Below, piece by piece: positions 35,882 to 50,564 of a DNA stretch of 64,000 nt. Position 1 is the stretch's first letter. Each line of letters begins with the position of its first letter. A model generated the notes under the pieces. The model had not been told where the DNA came from. It saw only the letters and a list, made by a program, of their open reading frames with translations, and did no database searches. The position numbers and the translations under genes were made by a program. Source of the DNA: Pectobacterium sp. A5351 (lineage in GTDB: Bacteria; Pseudomonadota; Gammaproteobacteria; Enterobacterales; Enterobacteriaceae). The DNA lies in NCBI RefSeq assembly GCF_028335745.1, contig NZ_CP116477.1, positions 3,348,001 through 3,412,000 on the forward strand, in the 5' to 3' direction.

Positions 35882-36001
35882 ATGCCTGGCAGTTCCCTAC
35901 TCTCACATGGGGAAGCCCCACACTACCATCGGCGCTACGGCGTTTCACTTCTGAGTTCGGCATGGGGTCAGGTGGGACCACCGCGCTATCGCCGCCAGGC
36001 A
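35882..36001 (-). rRNA. rrf: 5S ribosomal RNA, proximal copy
   Basis: 120 bases, minus strand beginning TGCCTGGCGGCGATAGCG and ending CTGCCAGGCAT, as expected for enterobacterial 5S. Directly follows 23S in the transcript. Confidence 0.98.
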
Positions 36002-36137
36002 AATTCTGTTTCATTCCAACCGTTGTACTTCACTCACTTTCGTGTGTTTGTGTACAACCATCAGAACCAATCTTCGAACAAGCTAAATATCAAAACACTT
36101 CTCTATGAGTCATCTCACAAAACACCTTCGGTGTTGT

Positions 36138-39044
<2,907 letters not shown>

Positions 39045-39185
39045 TCACAACCCGAAGGTGTCTTGAAGACACATTCGCGCTGCGATTATTTGAGAGACTC
39101 ATTGACAGACTGATTCATCACAACTCACCCGAAGGCAGTCATGCATGTTCAGCTGTCATGTTTCAATTTTCAGCTTGTTCCAGAT

Positions 39186-39197
39186 TGTTAAAGAGCA
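39186..39197 (-). promoter_or_regulatory. boxA in the 16S-23S spacer
   Basis: Minus strand TGCTCTTTAACA, the same 12 bases as the leader boxA. It serves the ribosomal antitermination complex. Confidence 0.85.
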
Positions 39198-39295
39198 ATA
39201 TCTTAAACCCTGACTATTGCTAATCAGTTTTAAGATATGAGGTAAGTAGTTGACTTACTGAAGACCCCCGCTTTCACCGGAATGGTCGGATGCGC

Positions 39296-39371
39296 TGGCG
39301 TCCCCTAGGGGATTCGAACCCCTGTTACCGCCGTGAAAGGGCGGTGTCCTAGGCCTCTAGACGAAGGGGAC
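39296..39371 (-). tRNA. tRNA-Glu (TTC) in the rrn spacer
   Basis: 76 bases including CCA. Minus strand begins GTCCCCTTCGTCTAGAGGCC, anticodon TTC in CGCCCTTTCACGGCGG, T arm GGGTTCGAATCCCC. The single tRNA in the 16S-23S spacer, as in E. coli rrnB, C, E and G. Confidence 0.98.
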
Positions 39372-39457
39372 ACGACACCGTACTTTGTTGACGCTTTTGC
39401 TCATTATTTTCATCAGACAATCTGTGTGAGCACTTCACTCAACGCACATCTTCTTGG

Positions 39458-40999
<1,542 letters not shown>

Positions 41000-41149
41000 A
41001 AGATTTGTTTGATTTGCTGAACTCGTCAGCGATGCTCAAAGAATTAAAACTGTTTATTCGTAATGAATTTACTGTTGTTCACTCTTCAAGACTTTTTATA
41101 TCGTTAAGATACGGTCTTGTGAGTGCCCACACAGATTGTCTGATTAAAT

Positions 41150-41161
41150 TGTTAAAGAGCA
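41150..41161 (-). promoter_or_regulatory. rrn leader boxA
   Basis: Minus strand TGCTCTTTAACA between promoter P2 and 16S; antitermination site. Confidence 0.85.
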
Positions 41162-41197
41162 GTGCGTTGCAGCCTTAACCGCTTCGCGAGGTGGCGT

Positions 41198-41225
41198 ATA
41201 TTACGCTTTTCACCTTTAGAGTCAA
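41198..41225 (-). promoter_or_regulatory. rrn promoter P2
   Basis: Minus strand TTGACT (41220-41225) and TAATAT (41198-41203), 16-base spacer, like E. coli rrn P2. Confidence 0.88.
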
Positions 41226-41299
41226 CGCTTATTTTAAAGCGTTTTCTCTTTCTTTACCGACCCGGTTGTGTGTTCACAGCGCCGTGTCGATGGAGGCGC

Positions 41300-41327
41300 A
41301 TTATAGGGAGCAGATTCAGAAGCGCAA
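41300..41327 (-). promoter_or_regulatory. rrn promoter P1
   Basis: Minus strand TTGCGC (41322-41327) and TATAAT (41300-41305), 16-base spacer, followed by the GC-rich discriminator GCGCC typical of stringently controlled rrn P1 promoters. An A/T-rich UP-like stretch (AAAAAAGTTTACGAGATTT) lies upstream. P1 and P2 are about 100 bases apart. Confidence 0.9.
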
Positions 41328-41379
41328 GCAAATCTCGTAAACTTTTTTCTGTTTGCGCATCTTTCATTCGTTCCGCTGG

Positions 41380-41943
41380 TTAACTGCGCGTTTTTATCCA
41401 TTTTGGCAGGTCTACGAGGCTTTCCAACACGCTATCAGCCAGTTCTTCGCCTTGTTCAGTAACAGGTTTGCCTGTGCGAACTAACAGTTTGGTTCCTACC
41501 CCTGCGCCAATGGCAGCCTGTATATCCTCTAATTTGTCACCCACCATATAAGACGCCGCCATATCAATGTGCAGATCGCGCTGTGCAGAAAGCAACATGC
41601 CAGGCTCAGGTTTACGGCAATCACAAGTCTGGCGATATTCATCTTCCCCTGCTTCAGGGTGATGCGGACAAAAATAGATGCCATCCAGATCAACACCACG
41701 ATCTGCCAGCGACCAGTCCATCCACTCTGTCAGTTGCATAAACTGATCTTCTGTAAACTTGCCACGGGCGATGCCGGACTGATTCGTCACCACAACCAGC
41801 GCAAACCCCATATTTTTCAACTCACGCATGGCATCAATGACGCCATCAATAAATTGAAAATGGTCAATGTCATGAACATAACCGTGATCGACATTGATCG
41901 TGCCGTCACGATCAAGAAAAATTGCTGGAACGCTTTGTGCCAC
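41380..41943 (-). CDS. gmhB: D-glycero-beta-D-manno-heptose 1,7-bisphosphate 7-phosphatase GmhB
   Basis: A 187-residue HAD phosphatase: motif [13 protein letters not shown], motif [13 protein letters not shown], zinc ligands in [18 protein letters not shown], and [12 protein letters not shown]. It makes the heptose-1-phosphate for lipopolysaccharide inner core. In E. coli it also lies directly upstream of a 16S gene (rrnH) and divergent from metN, as here. Confidence 0.95.
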   Translation of the reverse strand: MAQSVPAIFLDRDGTINVDHGYVHDIDHFQFIDGVIDAMRELKNMGFALVVVTNQSGIARGKFTEDQFMQLTEWMDWSLADRGVDLDGIYFCPHHPEAGEDEYRQTCDCRKPEPGMLLSAQRDLHIDMAASYMVGDKLEDIQAAIGAGVGTKLLVRTGKPVTEQGEELADSVLESLVDLPKWIKTRS

Positions 41944-42029
41944 TGACTTTGCTCCTGAATGGCCTAAATTACGCGGTAGTATCGCATGTTTTCGCCCATA
42001 GGGAGAATGCAGAGCCGTGACAATCCCGA

Positions 42030-42058
42030 TTGACTTAGACGTCTAGACGCCCTAACAT
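42030..42058 (+). promoter_or_regulatory. metNIQ promoter with MetJ operator
   Basis: TTGACT (42030-42035) and TAACAT (42053-42058) with a 17-base spacer filled by two adjoining met boxes, AGACGTCT (42037-42044, exact consensus) and AGACGCCC (42045-42052). MetJ with SAM binding here would block RNA polymerase, so the methionine importer should be repressed when methionine is plentiful. Confidence 0.88.
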
Positions 42059-42123
42059 CCATTTCATATTCTGTTAATTCAGAAACTGATTTATCCAGCC
42101 ATAGGCACTCACGATAAAAACAT

Positions 42124-43155
42124 ATGATTGAACTTTCTAATATTACTAAGGTTTTTCAGCAAAACGGGCGGACTATTACCGCACTTGCTGATGTCAGCCT
42201 TCATGTTCCTACCGGGCAAATTTATGGTGTTATCGGCGCATCAGGCGCAGGTAAAAGTACACTCATCCGCTGCGTCAATTTATTGGAACGCCCGACAGAA
42301 GGGAAAGTGCTGGTAGATGGACAAGAGCTGACCCAACTGTCAGATAGCCAGTTGACGCGCACACGCCGCCAAATCGGCATGATTTTCCAACATTTCAACC
42401 TGCTCGCCTCACGCACCGTTTTTGGCAATATTGCGCTACCGCTGGAATTAGATAACACGCCAAAATCTGAGATTACCCAACGGGTCAATGAATTGTTGGA
42501 TCTGGTTGGGCTGGCAGATAAGCACGACGTGTATCCCGCCAATTTGTCCGGCGGACAAAAGCAACGTGTCGCTATCGCCCGTGCGTTGGCCAGCAATCCC
42601 AAAGTTTTGCTGTGTGACGAAGCAACTAGCGCATTGGATCCAGCAACGACCCGGTCGATTCTTGAGTTACTGAAAGATATCAATCGCCGCCTCGGCCTGA
42701 CCATTCTTCTTATTACACATGAAATGGATGTGGTGAAGCGTATTTGCGATCAGGTTGCGGTAATCAGCGATGGACGACTCATCGAGCAGGACACGGTCAG
42801 CGAAGTCTTTTCACACCCGAAAACACCGCTGGCGCAGAAATTCATTCAGTCCACGCTACACCTGGACATCCCTGACGATTACCTCATCCGTCTTTCCCCC
42901 GACTATCGCCCGGATACCACGCCGTTATTACGGATGGAATTTACCGGCAAATCGGTGGATGCCCCGCTGCTCTCCGAGGTTGCTCGACGCTTTAACGTCA
43001 ACAACAACATTATCAGTGCCCAGATGGATTATGCTGGTGGCGTCAAGTTCGGCATCATGCTGGCAGAAATGCACGGCAACGATGCGGATATCAAAGCCGC
43101 AATCCAATTCCTGCAGGAAAGTCACGTTACAATTGAGGTTCTGGGTTATGTCTGA
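42124..43155 (+). CDS. metN: Methionine ABC transporter ATP-binding protein MetN
   Basis: A 343-residue ATPase with Walker [10 protein letters not shown], signature [15 protein letters not shown], Walker [14 protein letters not shown] and a C-terminal NIL/ACT-like domain (about 265-343) that binds methionine and mediates trans-inhibition. First gene of metNIQ; overlaps metI by eight bases. Confidence 0.97.
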   Translation: MIELSNITKVFQQNGRTITALADVSLHVPTGQIYGVIGASGAGKSTLIRCVNLLERPTEGKVLVDGQELTQLSDSQLTRTRRQIGMIFQHFNLLASRTVFGNIALPLELDNTPKSEITQRVNELLDLVGLADKHDVYPANLSGGQKQRVAIARALASNPKVLLCDEATSALDPATTRSILELLKDINRRLGLTILLITHEMDVVKRICDQVAVISDGRLIEQDTVSEVFSHPKTPLAQKFIQSTLHLDIPDDYLIRLSPDYRPDTTPLLRMEFTGKSVDAPLLSEVARRFNVNNNIISAQMDYAGGVKFGIMLAEMHGNDADIKAAIQFLQESHVTIEVLGYV

Positions 43156-43801
43156 AGCAATGATGTGGTTAATGGCTAAGGGAATATGGGAAACCGTCGC
43201 AATGACGTTCGTTTCTGGTTTCTTTGGCTTTGTGCTTGGCTTACCCGTGGGAGTCTTATTGTATACCACGCGTCCAGGGCAGATTATCGCCAATCCAAAG
43301 CTCTACCGGACCGTTTCTGCACTGGTAAATATTTTCCGCTCGATTCCATTCATTATTCTGCTGGTATGGATGATTCCTTTCACTCGAATGATTGTTGGAA
43401 CCTCAATTGGCCTGCAAGCGGCGATCGTTCCTCTCACCGTCGGTGCCGCACCATTTATTGCTCGCATGGTGGAAAACGCGCTGCTTGAAATTCCGACCGG
43501 CCTGATTGAAGCTGCCCGTGCAATGGGCGCAACGCCGATGCAAATCGTCAGAAAGATACTCCTGCCAGAAGCATTACCAGGCCTTATTAATGCCGCAACC
43601 ATCACGTTAATCACGCTCGTAGGCTATTCTGCTATGGGTGGAGCTGTGGGCGCAGGCGGCTTAGGTCAAATTGGTTATCAGTATGGTTATATTGGTTATA
43701 ACGCGACGGTCATGAATACGGTATTAATATTACTGGTTGTTTTGGTGTACCTGATTCAATTCTGCGGCGACAGGGCAGTAAAAGCTGTCACACACAAGTA
43801 A
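43148..43801 (+). CDS. metI: Methionine ABC transporter permease MetI
   Basis: A 217-residue, five-helix permease. Start set at 43148 ([21 protein letters not shown]), overlapping metN by eight bases; the longer open frame upstream runs inside metN. The EAA loop is [24 protein letters not shown]. Length equals E. coli MetI. Confidence 0.96.
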   Translation: MSEAMMWLMAKGIWETVAMTFVSGFFGFVLGLPVGVLLYTTRPGQIIANPKLYRTVSALVNIFRSIPFIILLVWMIPFTRMIVGTSIGLQAAIVPLTVGAAPFIARMVENALLEIPTGLIEAARAMGATPMQIVRKILLPEALPGLINAATITLITLVGYSAMGGAVGAGGLGQIGYQYGYIGYNATVMNTVLILLVVLVYLIQFCGDRAVKAVTHK

Positions 43802-43865
43802 TCACCACAATACGCATTTGCCTGAAGGGCATTTGCCAAGAGAATAGTTAATTAGGGGTAAGGAT

Positions 43866-44681
43866 ATGGCGATTAAACTGAAATCTATTGCGACCATTGG
43901 CGCACTTATTGGTGCTCTGGCGCTAGCGGGATGTGGTCAGGAAGAAAAGAATCCTAATCACATTAAAGTCGGCGTTATTGTTGGCGCAGAACAACAGGTT
44001 GCGGAAGTCGCGCAGAAAGTGGCAAAAGACAAATACGGTCTGGACGTTGAATTAGTCACATTTAACGACTACGTGTTGCCAAATGAAGCCCTGAGCAAAG
44101 GTGATATCGATCTGAATGCCTTCCAGCACAAGCCTTATCTGGATCAACAGATCAAAGACCGTGGCTACAAGCTGGTTTCTGTCGGCAACAGCTTTGTCTA
44201 CCCGATCGCGGGTTACTCCAAAAAAATCAAATCGCTGAATGAGCTGCAAGATGGTGCTCAGGTTGCGCTGCCAAACGACCCGACCAATCTGGGCCGTTCT
44301 CTGCTGCTGCTGCAAAAAGTCGGCTTGATTAAGCTGAAAGACAACGTTGGTCTGCTGCCAACCGTACTGGACGTGACCGAGAACCCGAAAAATATCAAAC
44401 TGGTTGAGCTGGAAGCGCCTCAGTTGCCACGTTCTTTAGATGACGCGCAAATCGCACTGGCTGTCATCAATACCACTTACGCTAGCCAGATTAACCTGAC
44501 GCCAACTAAAGATGGCCTGTTTGTTGAAGAGAAAGACTCTCCGTATGTAAACCTGTTGGTTTCACGCGAAGACAACAAAGACGCTGAAAACGTGAAGAAA
44601 TTCGTTCAGGCTTATCAATCTGACGAAGTAAACAACGCGGCAAATAAAATCTTTAACGGCGGCGCGGTAAAAGGCTGGTAA
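43866..44681 (+). CDS. metQ: Methionine-binding lipoprotein MetQ
   Basis: A 271-residue NlpA-family lipoprotein; lipobox LALAGC, Cys23. IKVGVIVGAEQQVAEVAQKVAKDKYGLDVELVTFNDY and HKPYLDQQIKDRGYKL are typical ligand-domain segments. Binds D- and L-methionine for MetNI. The terminator follows at 44718. Confidence 0.96.
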   Translation: MAIKLKSIATIGALIGALALAGCGQEEKNPNHIKVGVIVGAEQQVAEVAQKVAKDKYGLDVELVTFNDYVLPNEALSKGDIDLNAFQHKPYLDQQIKDRGYKLVSVGNSFVYPIAGYSKKIKSLNELQDGAQVALPNDPTNLGRSLLLLQKVGLIKLKDNVGLLPTVLDVTENPKNIKLVELEAPQLPRSLDDAQIALAVINTTYASQINLTPTKDGLFVEEKDSPYVNLLVSREDNKDAENVKKFVQAYQSDEVNNAANKIFNGGAVKGW

Positions 44682-44717
44682 TCCAGTTCTAACATGCTTA
44701 ATTAAAAGATATCTGCG

Positions 44718-44745
44718 AGACGGGCTACGGCCCGTCTTGTTATTT
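44718..44745 (+). terminator. Terminator of metNIQ
   Basis: AGACGGGC (44718-44725), TACG, GCCCGTCT (44730-44737), then TGTTATTT. Confidence 0.85.
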
Positions 44746-44799
44746 GTGCAATTGCTTGCTTCAATACCCGCTCTTTGAGAAAAAGCAGAGGAATCCTTA

Positions 44800-45210
44800 A
44801 TGCGTGCTGTTCCCTTTATATTGTTGGCAATGTCGCTGACAGGCTGTTCTTTATTTCAGAAGCCACCAGCACCTGCTCCTCAACCTATTGTTGAAACCAA
44901 AACCGTAGAACCCGCACCTAAACCGAAGCCAGTCGCTCGCCCGACTCCCGCAGTGTTATATAAAAGTGCAGAAGAGTTAGTCGGTAAGCCTTTCCGCGAC
45001 ATGGGTGAAGTATCAGGCTCCTCATGCCAGGTCAGCGCTCAGGATTCCCCCCCTAATGCGGCAAATGCGCGTAAAAGAATGCAAAATCGTGCCACTGCCA
45101 TGAAAGCCAATGCGGTTTTGCTGCATGAATGTCAAACTGTCAGTGGTGTAGCGGGTTGCTACAGTCAGGTCGTTTGCCAGGGCACGGCACTGAAAGTTTC
45201 TGCACAATGA
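44800..45210 (+). CDS. rcsF: Outer-membrane stress sensor lipoprotein RcsF
   Basis: A 136-residue lipoprotein with lipobox MSLTGC, a Pro/Lys-rich linker (PPAPAPQPIVETKTVEPAPKPKP) and a C-terminal domain with four cysteines (SSCQVS, LLHECQTV, VAGCYS, VVCQG) that form the two disulfides of RcsF. It signals envelope damage to the Rcs phosphorelay. ATG of trmO overlaps its stop. Confidence 0.95.
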   Translation: MRAVPFILLAMSLTGCSLFQKPPAPAPQPIVETKTVEPAPKPKPVARPTPAVLYKSAEELVGKPFRDMGEVSGSSCQVSAQDSPPNAANARKRMQNRATAMKANAVLLHECQTVSGVAGCYSQVVCQGTALKVSAQ

Positions 45211-45923
45211 GTCAATTTGTTTTCCATCAGATCGGGATTATCCGCTCGCCGTATAAAGAAAAATTTGCCATTCCGCGGCAGCCGGGTCTAATTGAAGATG
45301 GAGGCGGAGAACTTCAGCTATTACCACCATATAACCAAGCAGAGTGCGTGCGGGGACTGGAAGACTTCAGTCATATATGGGTAGTGTTCATCTTTCATCA
45401 AACGATGGAAGGCGGCTGGCGTCCGACCGTTCGGCCACCGCGTTTGGGCGGAAACACACGGACGGGCGTTTTCGCTACGCGTTCTACTTTCCGCCCCAAC
45501 CCTGTGGGCATGTCGCTGGTTGAATTAAAAGAGATTCGGGTAAAAGGCGATGCGATTACGCTCGAATTAGGCAGCCTTGATCTGGTCGATGGCACGCCAG
45601 TCATCGATATCAAACCTTACTTGCCCTTTGCCGAAAGCCATCCTCAGGCACGAGCGGGTTTTGCCCAAATGGCTCCCGATGCAGCAATGCCGGTGATTTT
45701 TTCGCCCCTTGCGGAAAACCAGATAGCCCAGCATCAAAAGAAATATCCCCAGTTAAAGCGCTTTATCTCACAGGTATTAGCGCAAGATCCGCGCCCAGCC
45801 TACCGTAAAGGTGAAAGCACCACGCGGGAATACGCCGTTTTATTGCTGGAATTCAATGTGCGCTGGCGCGTCTGCGGAGAACAAACCGAAGTGCTAAGCC
45901 TCGACCCGTCAAACGCGCGTTAA
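45207..45923 (+). CDS. trmO: tRNA t6A37 N6-methyltransferase TrmO
   Basis: About 238 residues from MSQFVFHQIGIIRSPYKEKFAIPRQPG, with the UPF0066 beta-barrel motifs HIWVVFIFH, RTGVFATRSTFRPNPVGMSLVEL and DLVDGTPVIDIKPY. Start at 45207 is within the ATGA overlap with rcsF; the upstream part of the open frame lies inside rcsF. Methylates N6 of threonylcarbamoyladenosine 37 in tRNA-Thr using SAM. Confidence 0.94.
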   Translation: MSQFVFHQIGIIRSPYKEKFAIPRQPGLIEDGGGELQLLPPYNQAECVRGLEDFSHIWVVFIFHQTMEGGWRPTVRPPRLGGNTRTGVFATRSTFRPNPVGMSLVELKEIRVKGDAITLELGSLDLVDGTPVIDIKPYLPFAESHPQARAGFAQMAPDAAMPVIFSPLAENQIAQHQKKYPQLKRFISQVLAQDPRPAYRKGESTTREYAVLLLEFNVRWRVCGEQTEVLSLDPSNAR

Positions 45924-46068
45924 TACATTAACCCCAGCAATATATTCTAAAATTGTTCCTGCTCTCTTTTGACGCGCCGTCCGCGCTGGTAAACTAAGCC
46001 ACTTTTTATATGCCTTCGGCTGCACGGCAGCCCTATGCTATTTGTCGTTCTAACGGAACTAAAACCCC

Positions 46069-47787
46069 ATGCGTACTAGCCAATACATGCTCTCCACTCT
46101 CAAGGAGACACCAGCCGATGCAGAAGTCATCAGCCACCAGTTGATGCTCCGGGCAGGAATGATTCGTAAACTGGCCTCTGGCCTTTATACCTGGTTGCCG
46201 ACCGGTTTACGTGTTTTGAGAAAAGTTGAAAACATCGTGCGCGAAGAGATGAATAACGCAGGCGCGATTGAAGTGTCCATGCCCGTTGTTCAGCCTGCCG
46301 ATTTATGGGCAGAAAGTGGACGTTGGGATCAATATGGCCCAGAGCTGTTGCGTTTTGTCGATCGTGGCGAGCGCCCTTTCGTACTCGGCCCGACACATGA
46401 AGAAGTCATTACCGATCTTATTCGCAATGAAATCAGCTCCTACAAGCAGTTGCCACTGAATTTCTTCCAGATCCAAACCAAATTCCGCGATGAAGTTCGT
46501 CCGCGTTTTGGCGTAATGCGCTCACGTGAATTCCTGATGAAAGACGCCTACTCTTTCCATACGTCACAGGAATCATTGCAGATTACCTACGATGCCATGT
46601 ACGCCGCTTACAGCCAGATTTTCAACCGTATGGATCTGGATTTCAGAGCCGTTCAGGCAGATACCGGTTCTATCGGCGGCAACGCATCCCATGAGTTTCA
46701 GGTACTGGCTGCCAGCGGTGAAGACGATATCATTTTCTCAACGGAATCCGACTACGCGGCAAACATTGAACTGGCCGAAGCCGTTGCGCCGAAGCTAGGT
46801 CGCGCTGAAGCAACTGAAGCGCTGCGTTTGGTTGATACACCGAATGCCAAAACCATCGCCGAGCTGGTTGAGCAGTTTAAGCTGCCGATAGAAAAAACCG
46901 TGAAAACGCTGCTGGTTAAAGCAACGGAAGAAAGCGGCCATAAACTGGTTGCGCTGCTGGTTCGTGGCGATCACGAACTGAATGAAATCAAAGCGGAGAA
47001 AATTGCTCAGGTAGCCAGTCCGCTGACGTTCGCAACGGAAGAAGAGATTCGCGCCACCATCGGCGCAGGCCCAGGTTCACTGGGTCCAGTCAAACTGTCG
47101 ATTCCAGTCGTTGTCGATCGCACTGTTGCAGCCATGAGCGACTTCAGCGCTGGCGCGAACATTGATGGCAAACACTATTTTGGCATCAACTGGGAGCGTG
47201 ACGTTGCGCTGCCGCAGGTTGCGGATATCCGTAACGTGGTTGAAGGCGATATCAGTCCAGACGGTAAAGGCACACTGCAAATTAAACGCGGTATCGAAGT
47301 GGGCCATATTTTCCAACTGGGCAGTAAATATTCTGAAGCGCTGAAAGCCACGGTTCAAGGTGAAGACGGCCGTAACCAAACGCTGACGATGGGCTGCTAC
47401 GGTATTGGTGTAACGCGTGTTGTCGCGGCGGCGATTGAGCAGAATCATGACGAACGCGGCATCATCTGGCCAGACGCGATTGCCCCTTTCCACGTTGCTA
47501 TTCTGCCAATGAACATGCACAAATCTTTCCGCGTGAAGGAAGTCGCTGAGGATATCTATCAGCAGTTACGTGCCAAAGGTATTGAAGTTCTGCTTGATGA
47601 CCGCAAAGAGCGTCCGGGCGTGATGTTCGCCGATATGGAACTGATTGGCGTACCGCACACCATCGTCATTGGCGATCGCAATCTGGATAGCGAAGAGATT
47701 GAATATAAGCATCGCCGAGTGGGTGAAAAGCAAATGATTAAAACCAGCGAAATTGTCGATTTTCTGCTGGCAAATATCGTCCGCTAA
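46069..47787 (+). CDS. proS: Prolyl-tRNA synthetase
   Basis: A 572-residue bacterial-type class II synthetase. Catalytic motifs: motif 1 near [16 protein letters not shown], motif 2 [30 protein letters not shown], motif 3 [17 protein letters not shown]. The inserted editing (INS) domain lies between about 225 and 405, and the anticodon-binding domain from about 475. Order metNIQ-rcsF-trmO-proS is as in E. coli. Confidence 0.97.
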   Translation: MRTSQYMLSTLKETPADAEVISHQLMLRAGMIRKLASGLYTWLPTGLRVLRKVENIVREEMNNAGAIEVSMPVVQPADLWAESGRWDQYGPELLRFVDRGERPFVLGPTHEEVITDLIRNEISSYKQLPLNFFQIQTKFRDEVRPRFGVMRSREFLMKDAYSFHTSQESLQITYDAMYAAYSQIFNRMDLDFRAVQADTGSIGGNASHEFQVLAASGEDDIIFSTESDYAANIELAEAVAPKLGRAEATEALRLVDTPNAKTIAELVEQFKLPIEKTVKTLLVKATEESGHKLVALLVRGDHELNEIKAEKIAQVASPLTFATEEEIRATIGAGPGSLGPVKLSIPVVVDRTVAAMSDFSAGANIDGKHYFGINWERDVALPQVADIRNVVEGDISPDGKGTLQIKRGIEVGHIFQLGSKYSEALKATVQGEDGRNQTLTMGCYGIGVTRVVAAAIEQNHDERGIIWPDAIAPFHVAILPMNMHKSFRVKEVAEDIYQQLRAKGIEVLLDDRKERPGVMFADMELIGVPHTIVIGDRNLDSEEIEYKHRRVGEKQMIKTSEIVDFLLANIVR

Positions 47788-47840
47788 TCGCTGCCGAGCC
47801 GCCCCTTCGTAGGAAAGGGAGAATGCAGGATCGAGCAAGA

Positions 47841-47858
47841 GGCGGGATCACTCCCGCC
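47841..47858. terminator. Hairpin after proS
   Basis: GGCGGGA (47841-47847), TCAC, TCCCGCC (47852-47858), followed by CCCTTGTGG. GC-rich seven-pair stem without a clear T-run. Confidence 0.5.
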
Positions 47859-48011
47859 CCCTTGTGGTTGTTACCCTTCACGAGTGTGTAGCAGGCTTTC
47901 ACCTCCGGGTCGCTCTGCTGATTCCCAACGACAAATTATCGTATCGCTGGAAAAGTCACTCACATCAAGACTATCTGAAGCAAAAACAACGCCTCGCTCC
48001 AAAACAGCAAG

Positions 48012-50234
48012 CTAGAACGCATAGTTGACGGTCATGGAGACGCTACGCGGCGTACCATACACGGCATAAGGCGCAAGGTAGTCGTAGTACTCTTTATCAA
48101 ACAGGTTATTGATATTCGCCTGAACCGCCAGTTGTTTAGTCACCTGATAGCGACCAAACAGGTTAACCAACGCGTAACTACCCTGATTGGCACGCAGCGT
48201 GGTGTTTTGCGGGCCAGAGCCTTCCTGCCAGATACCATTTTGCCAGTTCACGCCACCGCCAACGGTTAAATCCGGCAACGCTGGCAACTGGTAGCGGGTA
48301 AACAGCTTGAATGACGTGCGCGGCTGTTCTGGATTGACCGACTTGCCATCCTGATCGTCAACAACATAGCGCGAACCGCCAAACGTCATTTGCAGATTAT
48401 CCATCACCGCGCCGTTGACTTCAAATTCAATCCCTTTACTGACAACACCATCAACTGCGTAATAAATTGTCTCATTCGATCCGGCAAAACGGGCACTATT
48501 CGTCTGTGCAACGTGATCCTGTTCGATACGGAAAACGGAAACTGATGCCGTCAGGCGACTGTTATACCAATCCCCTTTAATGCCAGTTTCGTAATTCCTG
48601 CCCGTAGTCGGCTGTAAGTAGGTTTTATTGATATCGCGTTTGTTGTTAGGCTGGAAGATATCGGTATAGCTGGCATACGTCGACCAGGTATCGTTAATGT
48701 CATACACCAGCCCGACATACGGCGTAATGCGGTTTCTGCTGTCGCTATCCGAAGATCCTGTGACACTCCAGTCGGTGTAACGTGCACCAACGATCAAATA
48801 TAATGGATCAGCCAGTGAGAAGCGTGCAGAGGTATAAGCTGATTTCTGGCGTGTCGTCGAGTTTTCATAAGGTCGCCAAGAACTCCATGTAGGATCGGCA
48901 AGATTACCATTCCAGTTGAAATAATTACCGATATCCTCCGGAGTGATTGCGCTTGTAGGATAAGAGTTATCATAGTTATTGCTCTGTTTACTATAACTCG
49001 CTCCAACGACCAGCCCATGCTGACGACCGAACAGTTCAAAGGGACCGGTCGCATAGGTATCGACAGAATCGATTTTACGCTTCCCTCTATTCCATCCGCC
49101 ATAGGCACCAGCGTTATAAGTAGGGTAGTAAGGATCAACAAGCAACCCAGTGTTTTTATCTGGGAAACCGTTGGCATACATCCGTTTCGAATCAAAATTG
49201 GTCTCGTCATGCGTACCGTTCATACGCACCTGCCAACCGTTATCAAAACGCTGGGTCAGGCCAGCAAACACCTTTTTCGACGTTGAGTCGATATAGCTCC
49301 AGTTCGGTGCAGAGTTAAGGCTGCGATCAAAACGAACGCGGCTACCATCGCTGTACCACGTCGGTAAGCCACCCCACGTTGGGTTAGTATTGTGACTGTC
49401 CTGATAATCATAACCAAGCGACAGCGTAGTTGAATCGGTCACATCAGCATCGATCACGCCGTAAAGGAATTTTTTGCGGCTATGGTAACGATCAAGCCAA
49501 GTGTCGTTATCCTGATAGCCCGTAATCACGCGCCCACGAACATTGCCAGATTCTGTCAATGGTGCTGACAGATCGGCCACCATCCGCTGTTTATCCCATG
49601 AGCCGTAGCTACCGGATACCGAGCCTTTGAGCTCACGGTTGTCCGCATGCTTGCGTACCATGTTCACCGCCGCGGAAGGGTTACCCGTTCCCGTCATTAA
49701 ACCAGTCGCACCGCGTACCACTTCTATACGGTCATAGATTGCCGTGTCCGAAGCAGAGTCACCAAAATGCCAGATATCGTCAACGACTGTAGGAATCCCA
49801 TCAAACAGATAGTTATTGATAAGGAAACCACGAGCAAAATAGGTCATTCGTTCGGAATCGATAATTTTAGAGGATACACCGGTCGTGTTCGCCATGACCT
49901 CGCCAATCGTTTGCAGATTCTGATCTTCGATACGCTGCTGGCTGATGACACTCACCGACTGCGGGATATCACGCTGCGTCAGCGTCATCTTCGTTCCGGC
50001 GTTAGTCACTTTTACGCTGTAATCCTTCGGGTCGCTGGCCTCCGCGCTCGCATTGACGTTAGCACTGACGACAAGCGTATCGCCTGAGGCAGAATTTTCT
50101 TCGGCAACAGCCTGAGCGGGGAAGAAAGAGGCGGAAATCAACAGGGCGAGAAGAGAAATTCCGAATGGTTTTGCTACGGCCAGCGAAGAATCACAAACAC
50201 GCGTTTTTTCGGCGCGAGTAACTCCAAAAGACAT
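48012..50234 (-). CDS. fhuE: TonB-dependent siderophore receptor, FhuE family
   Basis: A 740-residue outer-membrane receptor: signal peptide ending AQAVA, plug domain with AGTKMTLTQRDIPQSVSVIS, VRGATGLMTGTGNPSAAVNMVRK, and a C-terminal barrel ending in aromatic NYAF. Segments such as TLSLGYDYQD..PTWGGLP and FQPNNKRDINKTYLQP follow E. coli FhuE, the receptor for coprogen and rhodotorulic acid. The ligand here is inferred. A Fur-like site precedes it, suggesting iron control. Confidence 0.88.
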   Translation of the reverse strand: MSFGVTRAEKTRVCDSSLAVAKPFGISLLALLISASFFPAQAVAEENSASGDTLVVSANVNASAEASDPKDYSVKVTNAGTKMTLTQRDIPQSVSVISQQRIEDQNLQTIGEVMANTTGVSSKIIDSERMTYFARGFLINNYLFDGIPTVVDDIWHFGDSASDTAIYDRIEVVRGATGLMTGTGNPSAAVNMVRKHADNRELKGSVSGSYGSWDKQRMVADLSAPLTESGNVRGRVITGYQDNDTWLDRYHSRKKFLYGVIDADVTDSTTLSLGYDYQDSHNTNPTWGGLPTWYSDGSRVRFDRSLNSAPNWSYIDSTSKKVFAGLTQRFDNGWQVRMNGTHDETNFDSKRMYANGFPDKNTGLLVDPYYPTYNAGAYGGWNRGKRKIDSVDTYATGPFELFGRQHGLVVGASYSKQSNNYDNSYPTSAITPEDIGNYFNWNGNLADPTWSSWRPYENSTTRQKSAYTSARFSLADPLYLIVGARYTDWSVTGSSDSDSRNRITPYVGLVYDINDTWSTYASYTDIFQPNNKRDINKTYLQPTTGRNYETGIKGDWYNSRLTASVSVFRIEQDHVAQTNSARFAGSNETIYYAVDGVVSKGIEFEVNGAVMDNLQMTFGGSRYVVDDQDGKSVNPEQPRTSFKLFTRYQLPALPDLTVGGGVNWQNGIWQEGSGPQNTTLRANQGSYALVNLFGRYQVTKQLAVQANINNLFDKEYYDYLAPYAVYGTPRSVSMTVNYAF

Positions 50235-50311
50235 GGTATATCCTCGGTTAACTGGTGGTGATTTTGGCGAGATGCAGAGGCGCTTCTTGTCAACATTCGC
50301 ACATAAAATTA

Positions 50312-50341
50312 AATGATAACTATACGCATTATTATTGTTAT
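50312..50341 (-). promoter_or_regulatory. Putative Fur box upstream of fhuE
   Basis: AATGATAACTATACGCATTA followed by TTATTGTTAT: overlapping imperfect copies of the Fur hexamer NATWAT in both orientations, 78 bases before the fhuE ATG. Fit to the 19-base consensus is partial. The rest of 50235-50564 has no gene. Confidence 0.5.
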
Positions 50342-50564
50342 TTCAACGTAAGGATTAATTTACTTAAAATACAAATAGATAGAAAATAAACAAATCACTA
50401 TATCGTTAACAAGGTATGTTACAAAAAGAACATTTTAGGCATTTACAACAGTCCGCTCAGCCCAAGGACGGCCAGCGGCAGCGCGACTATTTGTGAAAAA
50501 TGATAAAGGAGGACGCATGGAACACTCGATATGTTGAAGGCACCTACGTATTTTAGGAGGCCAT

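Noticed and set aside
42770..43147. Upstream extension of metI to 42770
   Set aside because: It lies inside metN in another frame; the ATG at 43148 gives the normal 217-residue MetI.
45129..45206. Upstream extension of trmO
   Set aside because: Overlaps rcsF in another frame; the start at 45207 matches the family N terminus.
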